Of a stretch of 39,693 nucleotides of DNA, positions 1 through 9,242 are shown in pieces. The stretch lies in the NCBI GenBank assembly GCA_903881515.1, contig CAIRTN010000163.1, positions 1 through 39,693 on the forward strand. The letters are read 5' to 3'. The position numbers and the translations under genes were made by a program. The notes under the pieces were generated by a model. It was not told where the DNA came from. It ran no database searches and was given only the letters and a program-made list of their open reading frames with translations. Each line of letters opens with the position of its first letter. Position 1 is the stretch's first letter. This stretch comes from an uncultured Rhodospirillales bacterium (lineage in GTDB: Bacteria > Pseudomonadota > Alphaproteobacteria > Acetobacterales > Acetobacteraceae).

Positions 1-728
1 AGCGCCTCGGCATCATCCGGCGACAGGCCGCGGGTGATATCGGCGCGGCCAGTGCGCAGATCGGCGATGCGCGTGGAGGTATCCGGCACGGCGCGGAAGG
101 TGACGGTGGCGAAGGGCGGTTTGCCGCGCCAGTACGCCGGGTTGGCCTCCAGCACCGACTGCACGCCACGTTGCCAGGATTTCAGCTTGTACGGGCCGCT
201 GCCGATGACCTCCTGGTTGAATTTCTGGTCGCCGACTTTTTCGACATAGGCCTTGGGCACGATCGACAGCTTCACCAGCTGTGCCATCAGCGCCGGGTAG
301 GGCGATTTGGTGTGCACCGTCACCTGTGCCGGCCCGGTGACCTCGGCGGAGGTGATCTGGTCGAACTGGGAGAGCTGCGGGCTTTTGAAGGCCGGGTCGG
401 TGATGCGGCGGATGCTGAACGCCACGTCCTCGGGCGTCAGCTTGCTGCCATCGTGGAAGACGATGTCGCTGCGCAGGTCGAAGACGATGGTGGTGTCGTT
501 GGTGTAGCGCCAGGCGGTGGCGACCTGCGGCACAATTTCGCCAGTCGTATTCCGAGTGACGAGATTATCGAAGATGTTCCGATAGACGGTGTAGCTCTCG
601 GTGTCCCACTGCACCTGCGGGTCCATCGTCGCCACGTCACCGGGCAGATCGACGACCAGACTGTCTTTCTGCGCATAGGCCGGCCCCGCCGCCAGCGCCG
701 CCGCCATCAACCATCCGAAAATCCGCAT
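1..728 (-). CDS. ABC transporter substrate-binding protein, family 5 (peptide/nickel type), C-terminus truncated by left window edge
   Basis: Reverse-strand translation from ATG at 728: MRIFGWLMAAALAAGPAYAQKDSLVVDLPGDVATMDPQVQWDTESYTVYRNIFDNLVTRNTTGEIVPQVATAWRYTNDTTIVFDLRSDIVFHDGSKLTPEDVAFSIRRI...; signal peptide and typical SBP_bac_5 motifs. Open to the edge, so absent from the ORF track. Confidence 0.9.
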   Translation of the reverse strand, partial: MRIFGWLMAAALAAGPAYAQKDSLVVDLPGDVATMDPQVQWDTESYTVYRNIFDNLVTRNTTGEIVPQVATAWRYTNDTTIVFDLRSDIVFHDGSKLTPEDVAFSIRRITDPAFKSPQLSQFDQITSAEVTGPAQVTVHTKSPYPALMAQLVKLSIVPKAYVEKVGDQKFNQEVIGSGPYKLKSWQRGVQSVLEANPAYWRGKPPFATVTFRAVPDTSTRIADLRTGRADITRGLSPDDAEA

Positions 729-797
729 CGCATCCTCCGCCCCTGCTCGGGCAAAGTTTGGGAGCAGCGGTGCCGCGACGCAAGCGCCGTGGTGATG

Positions 798-1865
798 TCA
801 GGCGGGACGCCAGGAGTGGTATTTCGGGTGTTCCGGCCCGATCGGCAGACTGACCGGCTGGCCGGTCTGCGAGGAATGGTAGAGCGCGGTGATGAGTTCG
901 AGCGACGCACGGGCATCGGCCAGCGTCACCGGCAGTTCGCCATCCGTGACCAGCGCGCTATGAAACGCGGCGAACAGCCCTTCAAACCGCGACGGAACGA
1001 AGCGCCAGTCGGCGAGTGCCGCATCGATCGCCATCCCGGATTTCGTTGAGGTCGGAATGATCTGCCAGGGATCATTTCCCGAGGCATAGGGCACAAGGCT
1101 GCTCTGAAACGTTACATGCTCGAAGCACAGTCGCACTCGGGTGATCTCCCGCGCCGAGCCCAACGTGACAGACAGCGACGCCAGCGCCCCGCTGCACATC
1201 ACCAGGCTGGCGACCGCGGTATCCTCGACCTCGATCGGGTTCACCCGTGTATCCGCACGGCCGAATACCGACGCAATCGGACCCATCAGATAGGTCAGCA
1301 CGTCATGGGCGTGGATGGCGTGACCGAGCAGCGCGCCACCGAGTTCGGTTGCGTATTTGCCGCGCCATGGCACAGCGTAATACGCCGCGTCACGCCACCA
1401 ATGCGTCTCCACCGTTGCCAGGTAAGGCTTGCCCGCCAGGCCTGCATTGATGATGTGCCGCGCCTTTTGCAGCCCGTTGCCGTAACGGACCTGGAAGATC
1501 GGCAACAGCCGTCCCTTGGCGCCCGCCTGTGCGGCGATGACGGCGTCAGCCTCCGCCAGCGAGCCCACCAACGGCTTTTCGCACACGACATGCTTGCCGG
1601 TGGCCAGTGCCGCGAGGATTTGCGGAAAATGCAGCGATGGCGGGGTGCAGATATCGATGATGTCGATATCCGCCATCGCAAGCACGTCCTCGAAATTGGC
1701 GGTCAGGCGTGGAATGGCAAATTCGGCGCCGACATTGGCCAATCGGACCGGATCGATATCGCAGAGCGCCCGCACGCGAAACAACGCGGGCAGTTTGGCG
1801 TAACCTTCGGCGATGTGCGCCCGGCCGATGCCGCCGCCGATCACGGCGACATTGAGGGGGCTCAT
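798..1865 (-). CDS. Gfo/Idh/MocA family oxidoreductase
   Basis: MSPLNVAVIGGGIGRAHIAEGY...CDIDPVRLANV...DIIDICTPPSLHFPQILAALATGKHVVCEKPLVGS; N-terminal Rossmann and EKP motif. Start at 1865 chosen over the upstream ORF start; ATGA overlap with the upstream gene. Confidence 0.93.
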   Translation of the reverse strand: MSPLNVAVIGGGIGRAHIAEGYAKLPALFRVRALCDIDPVRLANVGAEFAIPRLTANFEDVLAMADIDIIDICTPPSLHFPQILAALATGKHVVCEKPLVGSLAEADAVIAAQAGAKGRLLPIFQVRYGNGLQKARHIINAGLAGKPYLATVETHWWRDAAYYAVPWRGKYATELGGALLGHAIHAHDVLTYLMGPIASVFGRADTRVNPIEVEDTAVASLVMCSGALASLSVTLGSAREITRVRLCFEHVTFQSSLVPYASGNDPWQIIPTSTKSGMAIDAALADWRFVPSRFEGLFAAFHSALVTDGELPVTLADARASLELITALYHSSQTGQPVSLPIGPEHPKYHSWRPA

Positions 1866-2863
1866 GCCCGCGCCTCCGCCAGTGCCTGTGCCCGCAGCGC
1901 GATATCCATCACTTTGAAGCAATGCGCCTGCCCCATCGCGGTTTCGGTGCGATGGAGCACGTCATGCACAAGCTGACGCGCATAGGGTAGCTCGATATGG
2001 CCGCAAGCGATCCGCTGGATGCCCTTGCGATCGACCAGAAACAGATGATCACCGCCATTTTCGCCGCCGATGTCGATGTATTTGCGCATCTCAATGGTGC
2101 CTTCGCTGCCCATGATGATGTGCCGTCCGTCGCCCCAGACCGGCAAGCCATCGGGGGTAAACCAATCAACGCGGATATAGCCGGTGGCGTCCTTTGCCCG
2201 CAGCAGCATCTCACCGAAATCCTGCAATTCGGGATCGGCTGGGTTGGCGCGATTGGCGACCGTGGCACTGACGATCTCGGCATCTTCGGCGCCGGTAAAG
2301 AACAGGAACTGCTCCACCTGGTGCGAGGCGATATCAGTGAGGATGCCGCCGTAGCGCGCGCGCTGAAAGAACCAGGCGGGACGGATTGCGCGGTTCAGCC
2401 GGTGCGGTCCGGTGCCGATGATGTTCAGCACCCTGCCGATCGCGCCTGCCTGGATCAGTTCCCCGGCTTTCACCACCGAGCGGACCTGGAAATGTTCGGA
2501 ATAGCAGATCGAGTAGATGCGCCCGGTTTCGGCCTGTACGCTGCGGATCTCCGCCAGATCCGCCAGCGAGGTGACGCCCGGTTTGTCGCTGAGATAGTCC
2601 TTGCCGGCGCGCATCACCCGCACGCCCAGCGGTGCGCGATCGGCGCTGATTCCGGAACTGGCAATGAGCGCGATCGAGGGATCGTCCAGGATCCGCTCCG
2701 GCACATCGGCGCGCGGCACGCCATAGCGGGCGGCGAACGGCGCGGCCAGAGTGTCTTCCACCGCATGGAACCCGACGAGCGTCGCGCCGACCGCCAGCAG
2801 ACTGTCGACCATGTCGTAGATATGGCCGTGATTGATGCCGATGACGGCAAACCTGATGCTCAT
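1862..2863 (-). CDS. Gfo/Idh/MocA family oxidoreductase
   Basis: MSIRFAVIGINHGHIYDMVDSLLAVGATLVGFHAVE...LSDKPGVTSLADLAEIRSVQAETGRIYSICYSEHFQVRS; ATGA overlaps on both sides. Confidence 0.88.
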   Translation of the reverse strand: MSIRFAVIGINHGHIYDMVDSLLAVGATLVGFHAVEDTLAAPFAARYGVPRADVPERILDDPSIALIASSGISADRAPLGVRVMRAGKDYLSDKPGVTSLADLAEIRSVQAETGRIYSICYSEHFQVRSVVKAGELIQAGAIGRVLNIIGTGPHRLNRAIRPAWFFQRARYGGILTDIASHQVEQFLFFTGAEDAEIVSATVANRANPADPELQDFGEMLLRAKDATGYIRVDWFTPDGLPVWGDGRHIIMGSEGTIEMRKYIDIGGENGGDHLFLVDRKGIQRIACGHIELPYARQLVHDVLHRTETAMGQAHCFKVMDIALRAQALAEARA

Positions 2864-3699
2864 CGTTTCATCCCCGTGGTAGCAATGCCCTGGATCAGGG
2901 TGCGTTGGAAAAACAGGAAGAAGGCCAGCACCGGCGCCAGCGTCAGCACGGCCATGGCGAACATCGCCCCCCAGTCGGACTGGCCTGAGGAGTCGAGGAA
3001 GCCCCGCAACCCCAGTTGCACGGTAAAGTTTTCCATATCGGTCAGGTACACCAGCGGGCCGAAGAAATCGTCCCAGGTAAAGATGAAGGTGAAGATCGCG
3101 GCGGTGCCAAGCGCCGGCAGCGATAGCGGCAGGATGATGTTCCAGTAGATCCGCCAGGGACTGCATCCATCCATCACCGCCGCCTCGTCAAGCTCGCGCG
3201 GCAGACCGCGGAAGAACTGTGTCAGGAGGAAGATGAAGAATGCGTCGGCCGCCAGGAACTTCGGGACCACCAAGGGCATGATGGTGTTCACCCATTCAAA
3301 ATGCAGGAACAGGATATATTGCGGGATTAGCGTCACCTGATAGGGGATCATCAATGTGCCCAACATCAGCGAGAAGCACAGCTTGCGCCCGGGAAACACG
3401 AGACGGCTGACAGCATAGGCCGTCAGCGAGCAGGACAGCACATTGCCGATCACCGACAGCACCGAAATGACCAGCGAGTTGACGAAGAAATGGCCGAACT
3501 GGATCTGCAATCCCGTCCAGCCGCGCGTGTAGGCGGAGAGGTCGAGGTGCTCCGGCCTCAGTGCCACACTGGAGAATATCTCGCTGTTTGGCTTCAGTGA
3601 ACTCGCGAACATCCACAGCAGCGGATACAGCATCACCAGCGATGCCCCGCACAGCACAGCGTGGTAGAGCAGCGAGCGCGAGAGCGGCCTATTCCTCAT
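2860..3699 (-). CDS. Carbohydrate ABC transporter permease (MalG-like)
   Basis: 279 aa, hydrophobic; EAA loop DEAAVMDGCSPWRIYWNIILPLSLPAL; partner of 3689..4570. Confidence 0.93.
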   Translation of the reverse strand: MRNRPLSRSLLYHAVLCGASLVMLYPLLWMFASSLKPNSEIFSSVALRPEHLDLSAYTRGWTGLQIQFGHFFVNSLVISVLSVIGNVLSCSLTAYAVSRLVFPGRKLCFSLMLGTLMIPYQVTLIPQYILFLHFEWVNTIMPLVVPKFLAADAFFIFLLTQFFRGLPRELDEAAVMDGCSPWRIYWNIILPLSLPALGTAAIFTFIFTWDDFFGPLVYLTDMENFTVQLGLRGFLDSSGQSDWGAMFAMAVLTLAPVLAFFLFFQRTLIQGIATTGMKR

Positions 3700-4570
3700 A
3701 ATGCACCCAGCTTCGCGAGGTCATGAAGGCGAAGGCGGTGACCGCCATAATCGCCAGCACCAGCAGCCACGCCAGTGCCGCGGCGTAGCCCATCCGCAGG
3801 TAACCGAACGCCTCCTGATAAAGATACAGGGTGTAGAACAGGGTTGCATTGATCGGCCCGCCGGTGCCGCCGCTGACGATGAACGCCGGGGTGAACGCTT
3901 TGAAGGCATCGATCGTCTGCACGACCAGATTGAAGAAAATCACCGGCGTCAGCATCGGCAGCGTGATGCGCCAGAACTGCGTGCGCGCACTGGCGCCATC
4001 GATCGCCGCCGCTTCGAAGATGTCCTGCGGCAACTGCCGCAATCCGGCGAGAAAGATGATCATCGGAGAGCCGAACTGCCAAACGCTGAGCGCCACCAGG
4101 GTCCACAACGCATGATCGGGGTCCGACACCCAGCTTGGGCCCTGGATGCCCACATAGGCCAGGACATGGTTCAGCAACCCGTCGCCGGAGAACACCTTCC
4201 GCCACAACGTCGCAATCGCGACCGACGCGCCCAGCAGCGACGGCAGGTAGAACAGCGCGCGGTAGACGCCCAACCCGCGGATGCCCTTGTTCAGGATCAG
4301 CGCGATCGCCAGGGCAAACCCGAGCTTCAGCGGCACCGACAACGCGACGTAGACCAGGGTGACACGCACACTGTCGCCGACCTTGGCATCTTCGCTGACG
4401 ATACGGATGTAGTTCGCCAAGCCTGCCCAGCGCGGACTTTCGATCAGGTCGTAATGGGTAAAGGACAGGTACAGCGAAGCAAGCGCCGGCCCCAGCGTCA
4501 GTCCGAAGAAGCCGACGAGCCAGGGGATAAGGAAGCTATATCCCGCATATTTTGCCCGCCGGCGCGCCAC
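3689..4570 (-). CDS. Sugar ABC transporter permease (MalF-like)
   Basis: 293 aa; EAA loop FEAAAIDGASARTQFWRITLPMLTPV; SFLIPWLVGFFGLTLGPALASLYLSFTHYDL. Confidence 0.93.
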   Translation of the reverse strand: MARRRAKYAGYSFLIPWLVGFFGLTLGPALASLYLSFTHYDLIESPRWAGLANYIRIVSEDAKVGDSVRVTLVYVALSVPLKLGFALAIALILNKGIRGLGVYRALFYLPSLLGASVAIATLWRKVFSGDGLLNHVLAYVGIQGPSWVSDPDHALWTLVALSVWQFGSPMIIFLAGLRQLPQDIFEAAAIDGASARTQFWRITLPMLTPVIFFNLVVQTIDAFKAFTPAFIVSGGTGGPINATLFYTLYLYQEAFGYLRMGYAAALAWLLVLAIMAVTAFAFMTSRSWVHYEE

Positions 4571-4577
4571 CGAGGCT

Positions 4578-5855
4578 TCAGCCCCTGGCGAGAATGCTCT
4601 CGCAGTCCTTCATGAACTGCTTGCCGGCATCGGCGACGCTCAACTTCTTGAACCCCACCGTCTCGTTCGTCCGCACCATCAGCGCCAGGACCTCGCCGGC
4701 CCCGCGCGGCGGCGGCGGCGGCAGATCGCCGACCTTGTCGGAAATGAAGGCGATATAGGCCGACATGCGCTTGCCCATGTCGTCCAGCGACGGGTCGATG
4801 GCATCGCGCACTGGCTTGGAAGCCGGAATGCCGCGCTCGACGCTGAGCACCTTTCCGGCCTCAACATCGGCAACGTAGTAACTCAGCAACTTTGCGGTAT
4901 CCTCGGCGATCTTGGTGGTCGCGGCGATGCTGAACATCTGCGAGGGTTTCAGGTACTGGCCGGATTTGGTTCCGGGGGCTCCGGCCGGATACATCGCGAT
5001 GTCCAAGCGGCTCTTGTTCAATGCCTGATAGCCGACCAGCTGGTTGGAATTGGCAAACGAAACCGCGGATTTTCCGGTTGTGAGGCCGCTGGTATCGATG
5101 TCGGATTTGTCCAGCGCCTGCACTTCGGGCGGCAGACAACTGCCCTGCGTCCGCATGCTCTGCCAGAAGCCGAACCAATCGGACATGTCGGCCGCATCAG
5201 CGCCGAACCGCCCCTCGGCGGTGTACATCTGCTTGCCGCGCTCGCGCAGCCAGACTTCCAACGCGGGGCCAGAGCCACCGGCATCGTTCATGCCCCAGTA
5301 CCCCGGCCGGTTTGCCGCCTTGGTCAGCACCGCCGTGCGCTTACCCAGCTCCTCCCAACTCATCGGCCAATCCGGCAGACCGATGCCAAATTTTTCGAAC
5401 GCCGCGCGATCATAGACCAGCGAGGTCGAGTTCAGGCCGAGGCTGACACCGTAGATCTTGCCGTCCACCTTGCCGCCGTCGATCGACTGCTGGGTAAACC
5501 CGCCCAGGTCCAGTTGCTTGCCGACAAAGCCATCCAGAGGCAGCAGCGCATGGCGGCGCGCGTAATCAAAGATGTAGCCGTAATCCATCTGGATCAGGTC
5601 TGCCATATTGCGGCCGGCCGCCTGCGTTGCCAGCCGGGTCCAGTAATCGCCCCAGCCCAGCGTTTCGCCAACGATGCTCACCGAAGGATTCGCCTTCATA
5701 TACATCTCGGCGACCTTGTTGGTACGGTCGGCCCGGTCCTTTGCACCCCACCAATACGAGCGGATGCGGGTCGTTGCCTGTGCGCGCGCCGGCATAACCG
5801 CCAGGCCCAGCGTCGCCGCTGTGCCGCCAAGGAATCCACGTCGATTCGTGCTCAT
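4578..5855 (-). CDS. Extracellular sugar-binding protein, family 1, with Tat-like signal
   Basis: MSTNRRGFLGGTAATLGLAVMPARAQATTRIRSYWWGAKDRADRTNKVAEMYMKANPSVSIVGETLGWGDYWTRLATQAAGRNMADLIQMDYGYI; twin-Arg leader; adjacent to permeases. Confidence 0.92.
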   Translation of the reverse strand: MSTNRRGFLGGTAATLGLAVMPARAQATTRIRSYWWGAKDRADRTNKVAEMYMKANPSVSIVGETLGWGDYWTRLATQAAGRNMADLIQMDYGYIFDYARRHALLPLDGFVGKQLDLGGFTQQSIDGGKVDGKIYGVSLGLNSTSLVYDRAAFEKFGIGLPDWPMSWEELGKRTAVLTKAANRPGYWGMNDAGGSGPALEVWLRERGKQMYTAEGRFGADAADMSDWFGFWQSMRTQGSCLPPEVQALDKSDIDTSGLTTGKSAVSFANSNQLVGYQALNKSRLDIAMYPAGAPGTKSGQYLKPSQMFSIAATTKIAEDTAKLLSYYVADVEAGKVLSVERGIPASKPVRDAIDPSLDDMGKRMSAYIAFISDKVGDLPPPPPRGAGEVLALMVRTNETVGFKKLSVADAGKQFMKDCESILARG

Positions 5856-5995
5856 CCCGCTTCCCCCGTGTGCGCACCTACCTTTCCGGTGGTGCAATTT
5901 GCTGTCTGCCAGGCACATTCCCAGCCGCAAAAGTTAACGCTAGCATTGCTCGCAATGGCCGGTTTGACAAGCAGCGGCAGCTTGGGGAAAGCACC

Positions 5996-7363
5996 TTGAA
6001 GAAATACGCGATCGTCGGCGTGGGCCACAGGTCCTACATGTATCTGGGGGCGCTCGTCGGCGAACATGCCGCAGACGGCGAACTCGTGGGGTTATGCGAC
6101 AGCAATCCCGGCCGGCTCGATGCCGCAATCGCCTATATCGGCCGCCCGGTGCCGCGTTTCGCCCCTGATGCGTTCGAGACCATGCTGGCGGAAACCGGGA
6201 CGGAACGGGTCATCGTCACCGTGCCGGATAACATCCACGCTGAGTATATCGTTCGCGCGTTGGAGTTCGGTTGCGACGTGATCACCGAAAAGCCGCTGAC
6301 GATGGATGCCGTCTCGATCGGCCGCATCGCCGAGGCCCGCCGCCGGACTGGGCGTGCGGTGATCGTTGGCTTCAACTACCGCTACTCACCCGTGCGCACC
6401 TTGCTCAAGCAGGTCCTGATGTCCGGCATCATCGGCCATGTGCAGTCCGCCACGTTCGAATGGCTGCTGGATACCCATCACGGCGCCGATTATTTCCGGC
6501 GTTGGCACCGCACCAAGGCGAATTCCGGCGGGCTGTTCGTGCACAAGGCGACGCATCATTTCGACTTGCTGAATTGGTGGCTCGGCACCACCGCAAGGCG
6601 GGTTACCGCTCGCGGCCGGCGCGTGTTCTATCTGCCGGAGATCGGTGATGCTTTGGGTTTCGAAGGACGCGGCGAGCGCTGCACTGGATGCCCTGTTTTC
6701 GCCCGCTGCGGTTTCCGGCTGGACATCCCGTCGAGCCGCCATCTGACCTCGCTGTATGCCGAGACCGAGCAACACGACGGCTATCTGCGCGACAAATGCG
6801 TGTTCAGCGCCGATATCGACATCGAGGATTCGATGAACGCCATCATCGACTACCAGAACGGCGTCGTCGCGAATTACACACTGACGGCCTACAACCCCTG
6901 CGAAGGCTACCGCGTGGTGTTCGACGGGACGCGGGGGCGGGCCGAACTGCTGAACGTCGAGCGGCCGTACGTGCAGCCCGACGGCAGACTGGTCTGCCCT
7001 GCCCTGCCCGAGACCAACCGCATCACCGTGCAGCCGCACTTCGCCCGCAGCTACCAACTCGCCTTGCCGCCCAGCGACGGCACCCATGGCGGCGGCGACA
7101 GCGTGATGCTGCGTCGCCTGTTCCGCGACGCTTCGAATGACCAATATGGCCATGTTGCCGACGACCGCGCCGGCGCCTGGTCGGCCCTGGTGGGCATCGC
7201 TGCCAACGCGTCGCTCGCCACCGGCATGCCGGTCGATCTGGCTACCTTGGCGGCCGACGTGCCGACACCGGACTACGCGCCGGAACCGTTCGGCCCGCAG
7301 GCGATCTGGCGGGAGTTCGATCCCGCGCGCTATGCTTTCCTGGACGGCGCCACGATCATGTGA
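5996..7363 (+). CDS. Gfo/Idh/MocA family oxidoreductase with Cys-rich insertion
   Basis: LKKYAIVGVGHRSYMYLGALVGEHAADGELVGLCDSNPGRLDAA...CDVITEKPLTMDAVSIGRIAEA...HKATHHFDLLNWWLG...; TTG start at 5996 fits the domain start; contains RCTGCPVFARCGF. Confidence 0.88.
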   Translation: MKKYAIVGVGHRSYMYLGALVGEHAADGELVGLCDSNPGRLDAAIAYIGRPVPRFAPDAFETMLAETGTERVIVTVPDNIHAEYIVRALEFGCDVITEKPLTMDAVSIGRIAEARRRTGRAVIVGFNYRYSPVRTLLKQVLMSGIIGHVQSATFEWLLDTHHGADYFRRWHRTKANSGGLFVHKATHHFDLLNWWLGTTARRVTARGRRVFYLPEIGDALGFEGRGERCTGCPVFARCGFRLDIPSSRHLTSLYAETEQHDGYLRDKCVFSADIDIEDSMNAIIDYQNGVVANYTLTAYNPCEGYRVVFDGTRGRAELLNVERPYVQPDGRLVCPALPETNRITVQPHFARSYQLALPPSDGTHGGGDSVMLRRLFRDASNDQYGHVADDRAGAWSALVGIAANASLATGMPVDLATLAADVPTPDYAPEPFGPQAIWREFDPARYAFLDGATIM

Positions 7364-7371
7364 GGCTTACC

Positions 7372-8139
7372 ATGGCTGCAAATCCTCCCCCCGGAATCTT
7401 CGGCCATAACCGCACCATGGTGACGCCGCACTACGCGGTCATGCCGCCCGAGGGCATCCTGGACAGCAGGCTGCCGGGGTTTCGCCATACGATTCTGCGG
7501 TTTCAGACCTCGCCGCAGATGGGGGCACGGTTTGCCCAGGCGTTGATCGAGATCGCCGCGGACGGCGGCACGACCACGCCGCTGAACGATGGGCTGGAGC
7601 ATTTTTTCTACGTGCTGTCCGGCACGCTGGTGATCAACGCCGGGCCGATGATCAAGCATCTCGACGAGGGCGGCTTCGCCTATATTCCGGCGGGCGCGCA
7701 GATCTCACTGCGCGCCGAAGCCGGTGCCGTAAAGGCCATCTGGATCAAGCGGCCGTACGAGCCTGTCGAGCATGTCAACCACCCCAACATCCATTTCGGC
7801 CATCGCAACAGCGTAGAGCGCCGGTTGAAGCACACCGACGGACGGGCCTGGCAGCATCTGTTGCCGGATGACGATATGGCCTTCGACATGGCGGTGAATA
7901 TTCTCAGCTTCGCGCCCGGCACCTATTTCCCCTTCGTCGAAACTCACATCATGGAGCATGGGCTCTACATGCTGAACGGCCAGGGGCTGTACCTGCTCGG
8001 CCGGGAGTGGCATGAGTGCTGGACCGGCGATTTCATCTGGATGGGGCCGTATGTGCCGCAGCAGTTTTATTGCACCGGCTGGGGCGAGGCGTCGTACCTG
8101 CTCTACAAGGATATCAACCGCGACGTGCGCTTCGGATAG
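7372..8139 (+). CDS. Bicupin, (S)-ureidoglycine aminohydrolase (AllE/YlbA) family
   Basis: Resembles E. coli YlbA from memory: FDMAVNILSFAPG...VETHIMEHGLYMLNGQGLYLLGREWHECWTGDFIWMGPYVPQQFYCTG...LLYKDINRDV; ETHxxEH and downstream Q fit the metal-ligand set. Alternative GTG start at 7360. Confidence 0.85.
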   Translation: MAANPPPGIFGHNRTMVTPHYAVMPPEGILDSRLPGFRHTILRFQTSPQMGARFAQALIEIAADGGTTTPLNDGLEHFFYVLSGTLVINAGPMIKHLDEGGFAYIPAGAQISLRAEAGAVKAIWIKRPYEPVEHVNHPNIHFGHRNSVERRLKHTDGRAWQHLLPDDDMAFDMAVNILSFAPGTYFPFVETHIMEHGLYMLNGQGLYLLGREWHECWTGDFIWMGPYVPQQFYCTGWGEASYLLYKDINRDVRFG

Positions 8140-8201
8140 CTGCGTATGGACGCGTCCGCTGCGATGCCCGACACTGCAAGCGGAAACGGAAGGAAGCAGG
8201 T

Positions 8202-9242
8202 GTGGCGTCGGTTGAGCTACAAGGAATCCGCAAGGCTTACGGCAAGCTGACGGTGGCGGACGGGATCGACCTGTCGATCCGTCATGGCGAACTGGTGTGT
8301 CTGCTCGGCCCGTCAGGTTGCGGCAAGACGACCACGTTGCGGTTGATCGCAGGCTTCATCGCGCCGGATGCCGGGCAGATCCTGGTCGGCGGCAAGCGCC
8401 TGTCCGGGCCCGGGCAGGCCGAGCCGCCGGAAAAGCGCAACATGTCGATGATTTTCCAGAGCTACGCGCTGTGGCCGCACATGACGGTGGCCGAGAACGT
8501 GGCCTATGGGCTGAAGTTGCGCCGGCTGCCCTCGGCGGAGGTTGAGCGCAAGGTGGATGCGATGCTGAAGGTCGCCAAGCTGCGGCCGCTGGCCAGCCGC
8601 TATCCTGGCGAGCTGTCGGGTGGGCAGCAGCAGCGTGTGGCGCTGGCGCGGGCGCTGGCGGTGGAGCCGGAGACGCTGCTGCTGGATGAGCCGCTGTCCA
8701 ACCTCGACACCAATCTGCGCGAGGAGATGCGCTTCGAGATCCGCCGCCTGCATGACGAGTTCCGTTACACCACCGTCTACGTCACACACGACCAGCTGGA
8801 GGCGATGACCACCGCCGACCGCATCGTGGTGATGAATGCCGGCCGCATCGAACAGATCGGATCGCCGGAGGACATTTTCCTGCGCCCGCAATCGGAATTC
8901 GTCGCGCGCTTCATCGGCGGCACCAACATCCTGCGCGGCACCGCTTCCGGGCGAACCGTGCAAGCGGGCGCGCTCGCCATCCATTGGGAGCTTGGCGAGG
9001 GCGGCGAGATCGTGTCGATCCGCCCGCATGAGATCGAACTCGCCACCACCGCCCCCGATGGCCCGAACGTGTTCCCCGGCACCGTGCTGCGGCACACCTA
9101 TATCGGCGCGCAGCGTGACTACCTGATCGATCTCGGCGACACGCAGATCCGCGTCGTGACCGCGCTGGAACAGCATTTCGAGCCCGGCAGCCAGGTGTTC
9201 GTGCGCCTGCCGCCCCGTCGCTGCCGCGCGCTGGTCCGATGA
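8202..9242 (+). CDS. ABC transporter ATP-binding protein (FbpC/PotA type with C-terminal TOBE-like region)
   Basis: Walker A GPSGCGKTTTLR, signature LSGGQQQRVALARAL, Walker B LLLDEPLSNLD, H-loop VTHDQ. GTG start at 8202 with upstream AGGAAG. Confidence 0.93.
   Translation: MASVELQGIRKAYGKLTVADGIDLSIRHGELVCLLGPSGCGKTTTLRLIAGFIAPDAGQILVGGKRLSGPGQAEPPEKRNMSMIFQSYALWPHMTVAENVAYGLKLRRLPSAEVERKVDAMLKVAKLRPLASRYPGELSGGQQQRVALARALAVEPETLLLDEPLSNLDTNLREEMRFEIRRLHDEFRYTTVYVTHDQLEAMTTADRIVVMNAGRIEQIGSPEDIFLRPQSEFVARFIGGTNILRGTASGRTVQAGALAIHWELGEGGEIVSIRPHEIELATTAPDGPNVFPGTVLRHTYIGAQRDYLIDLGDTQIRVVTALEQHFEPGSQVFVRLPPRRCRALVR

Noticed and set aside
4706-4722. CGG-type trinucleotide run
   Set aside because: In-frame poly-Pro (PPPPP) within the sugar-binding protein; simple coding repeat, no evidence of function.
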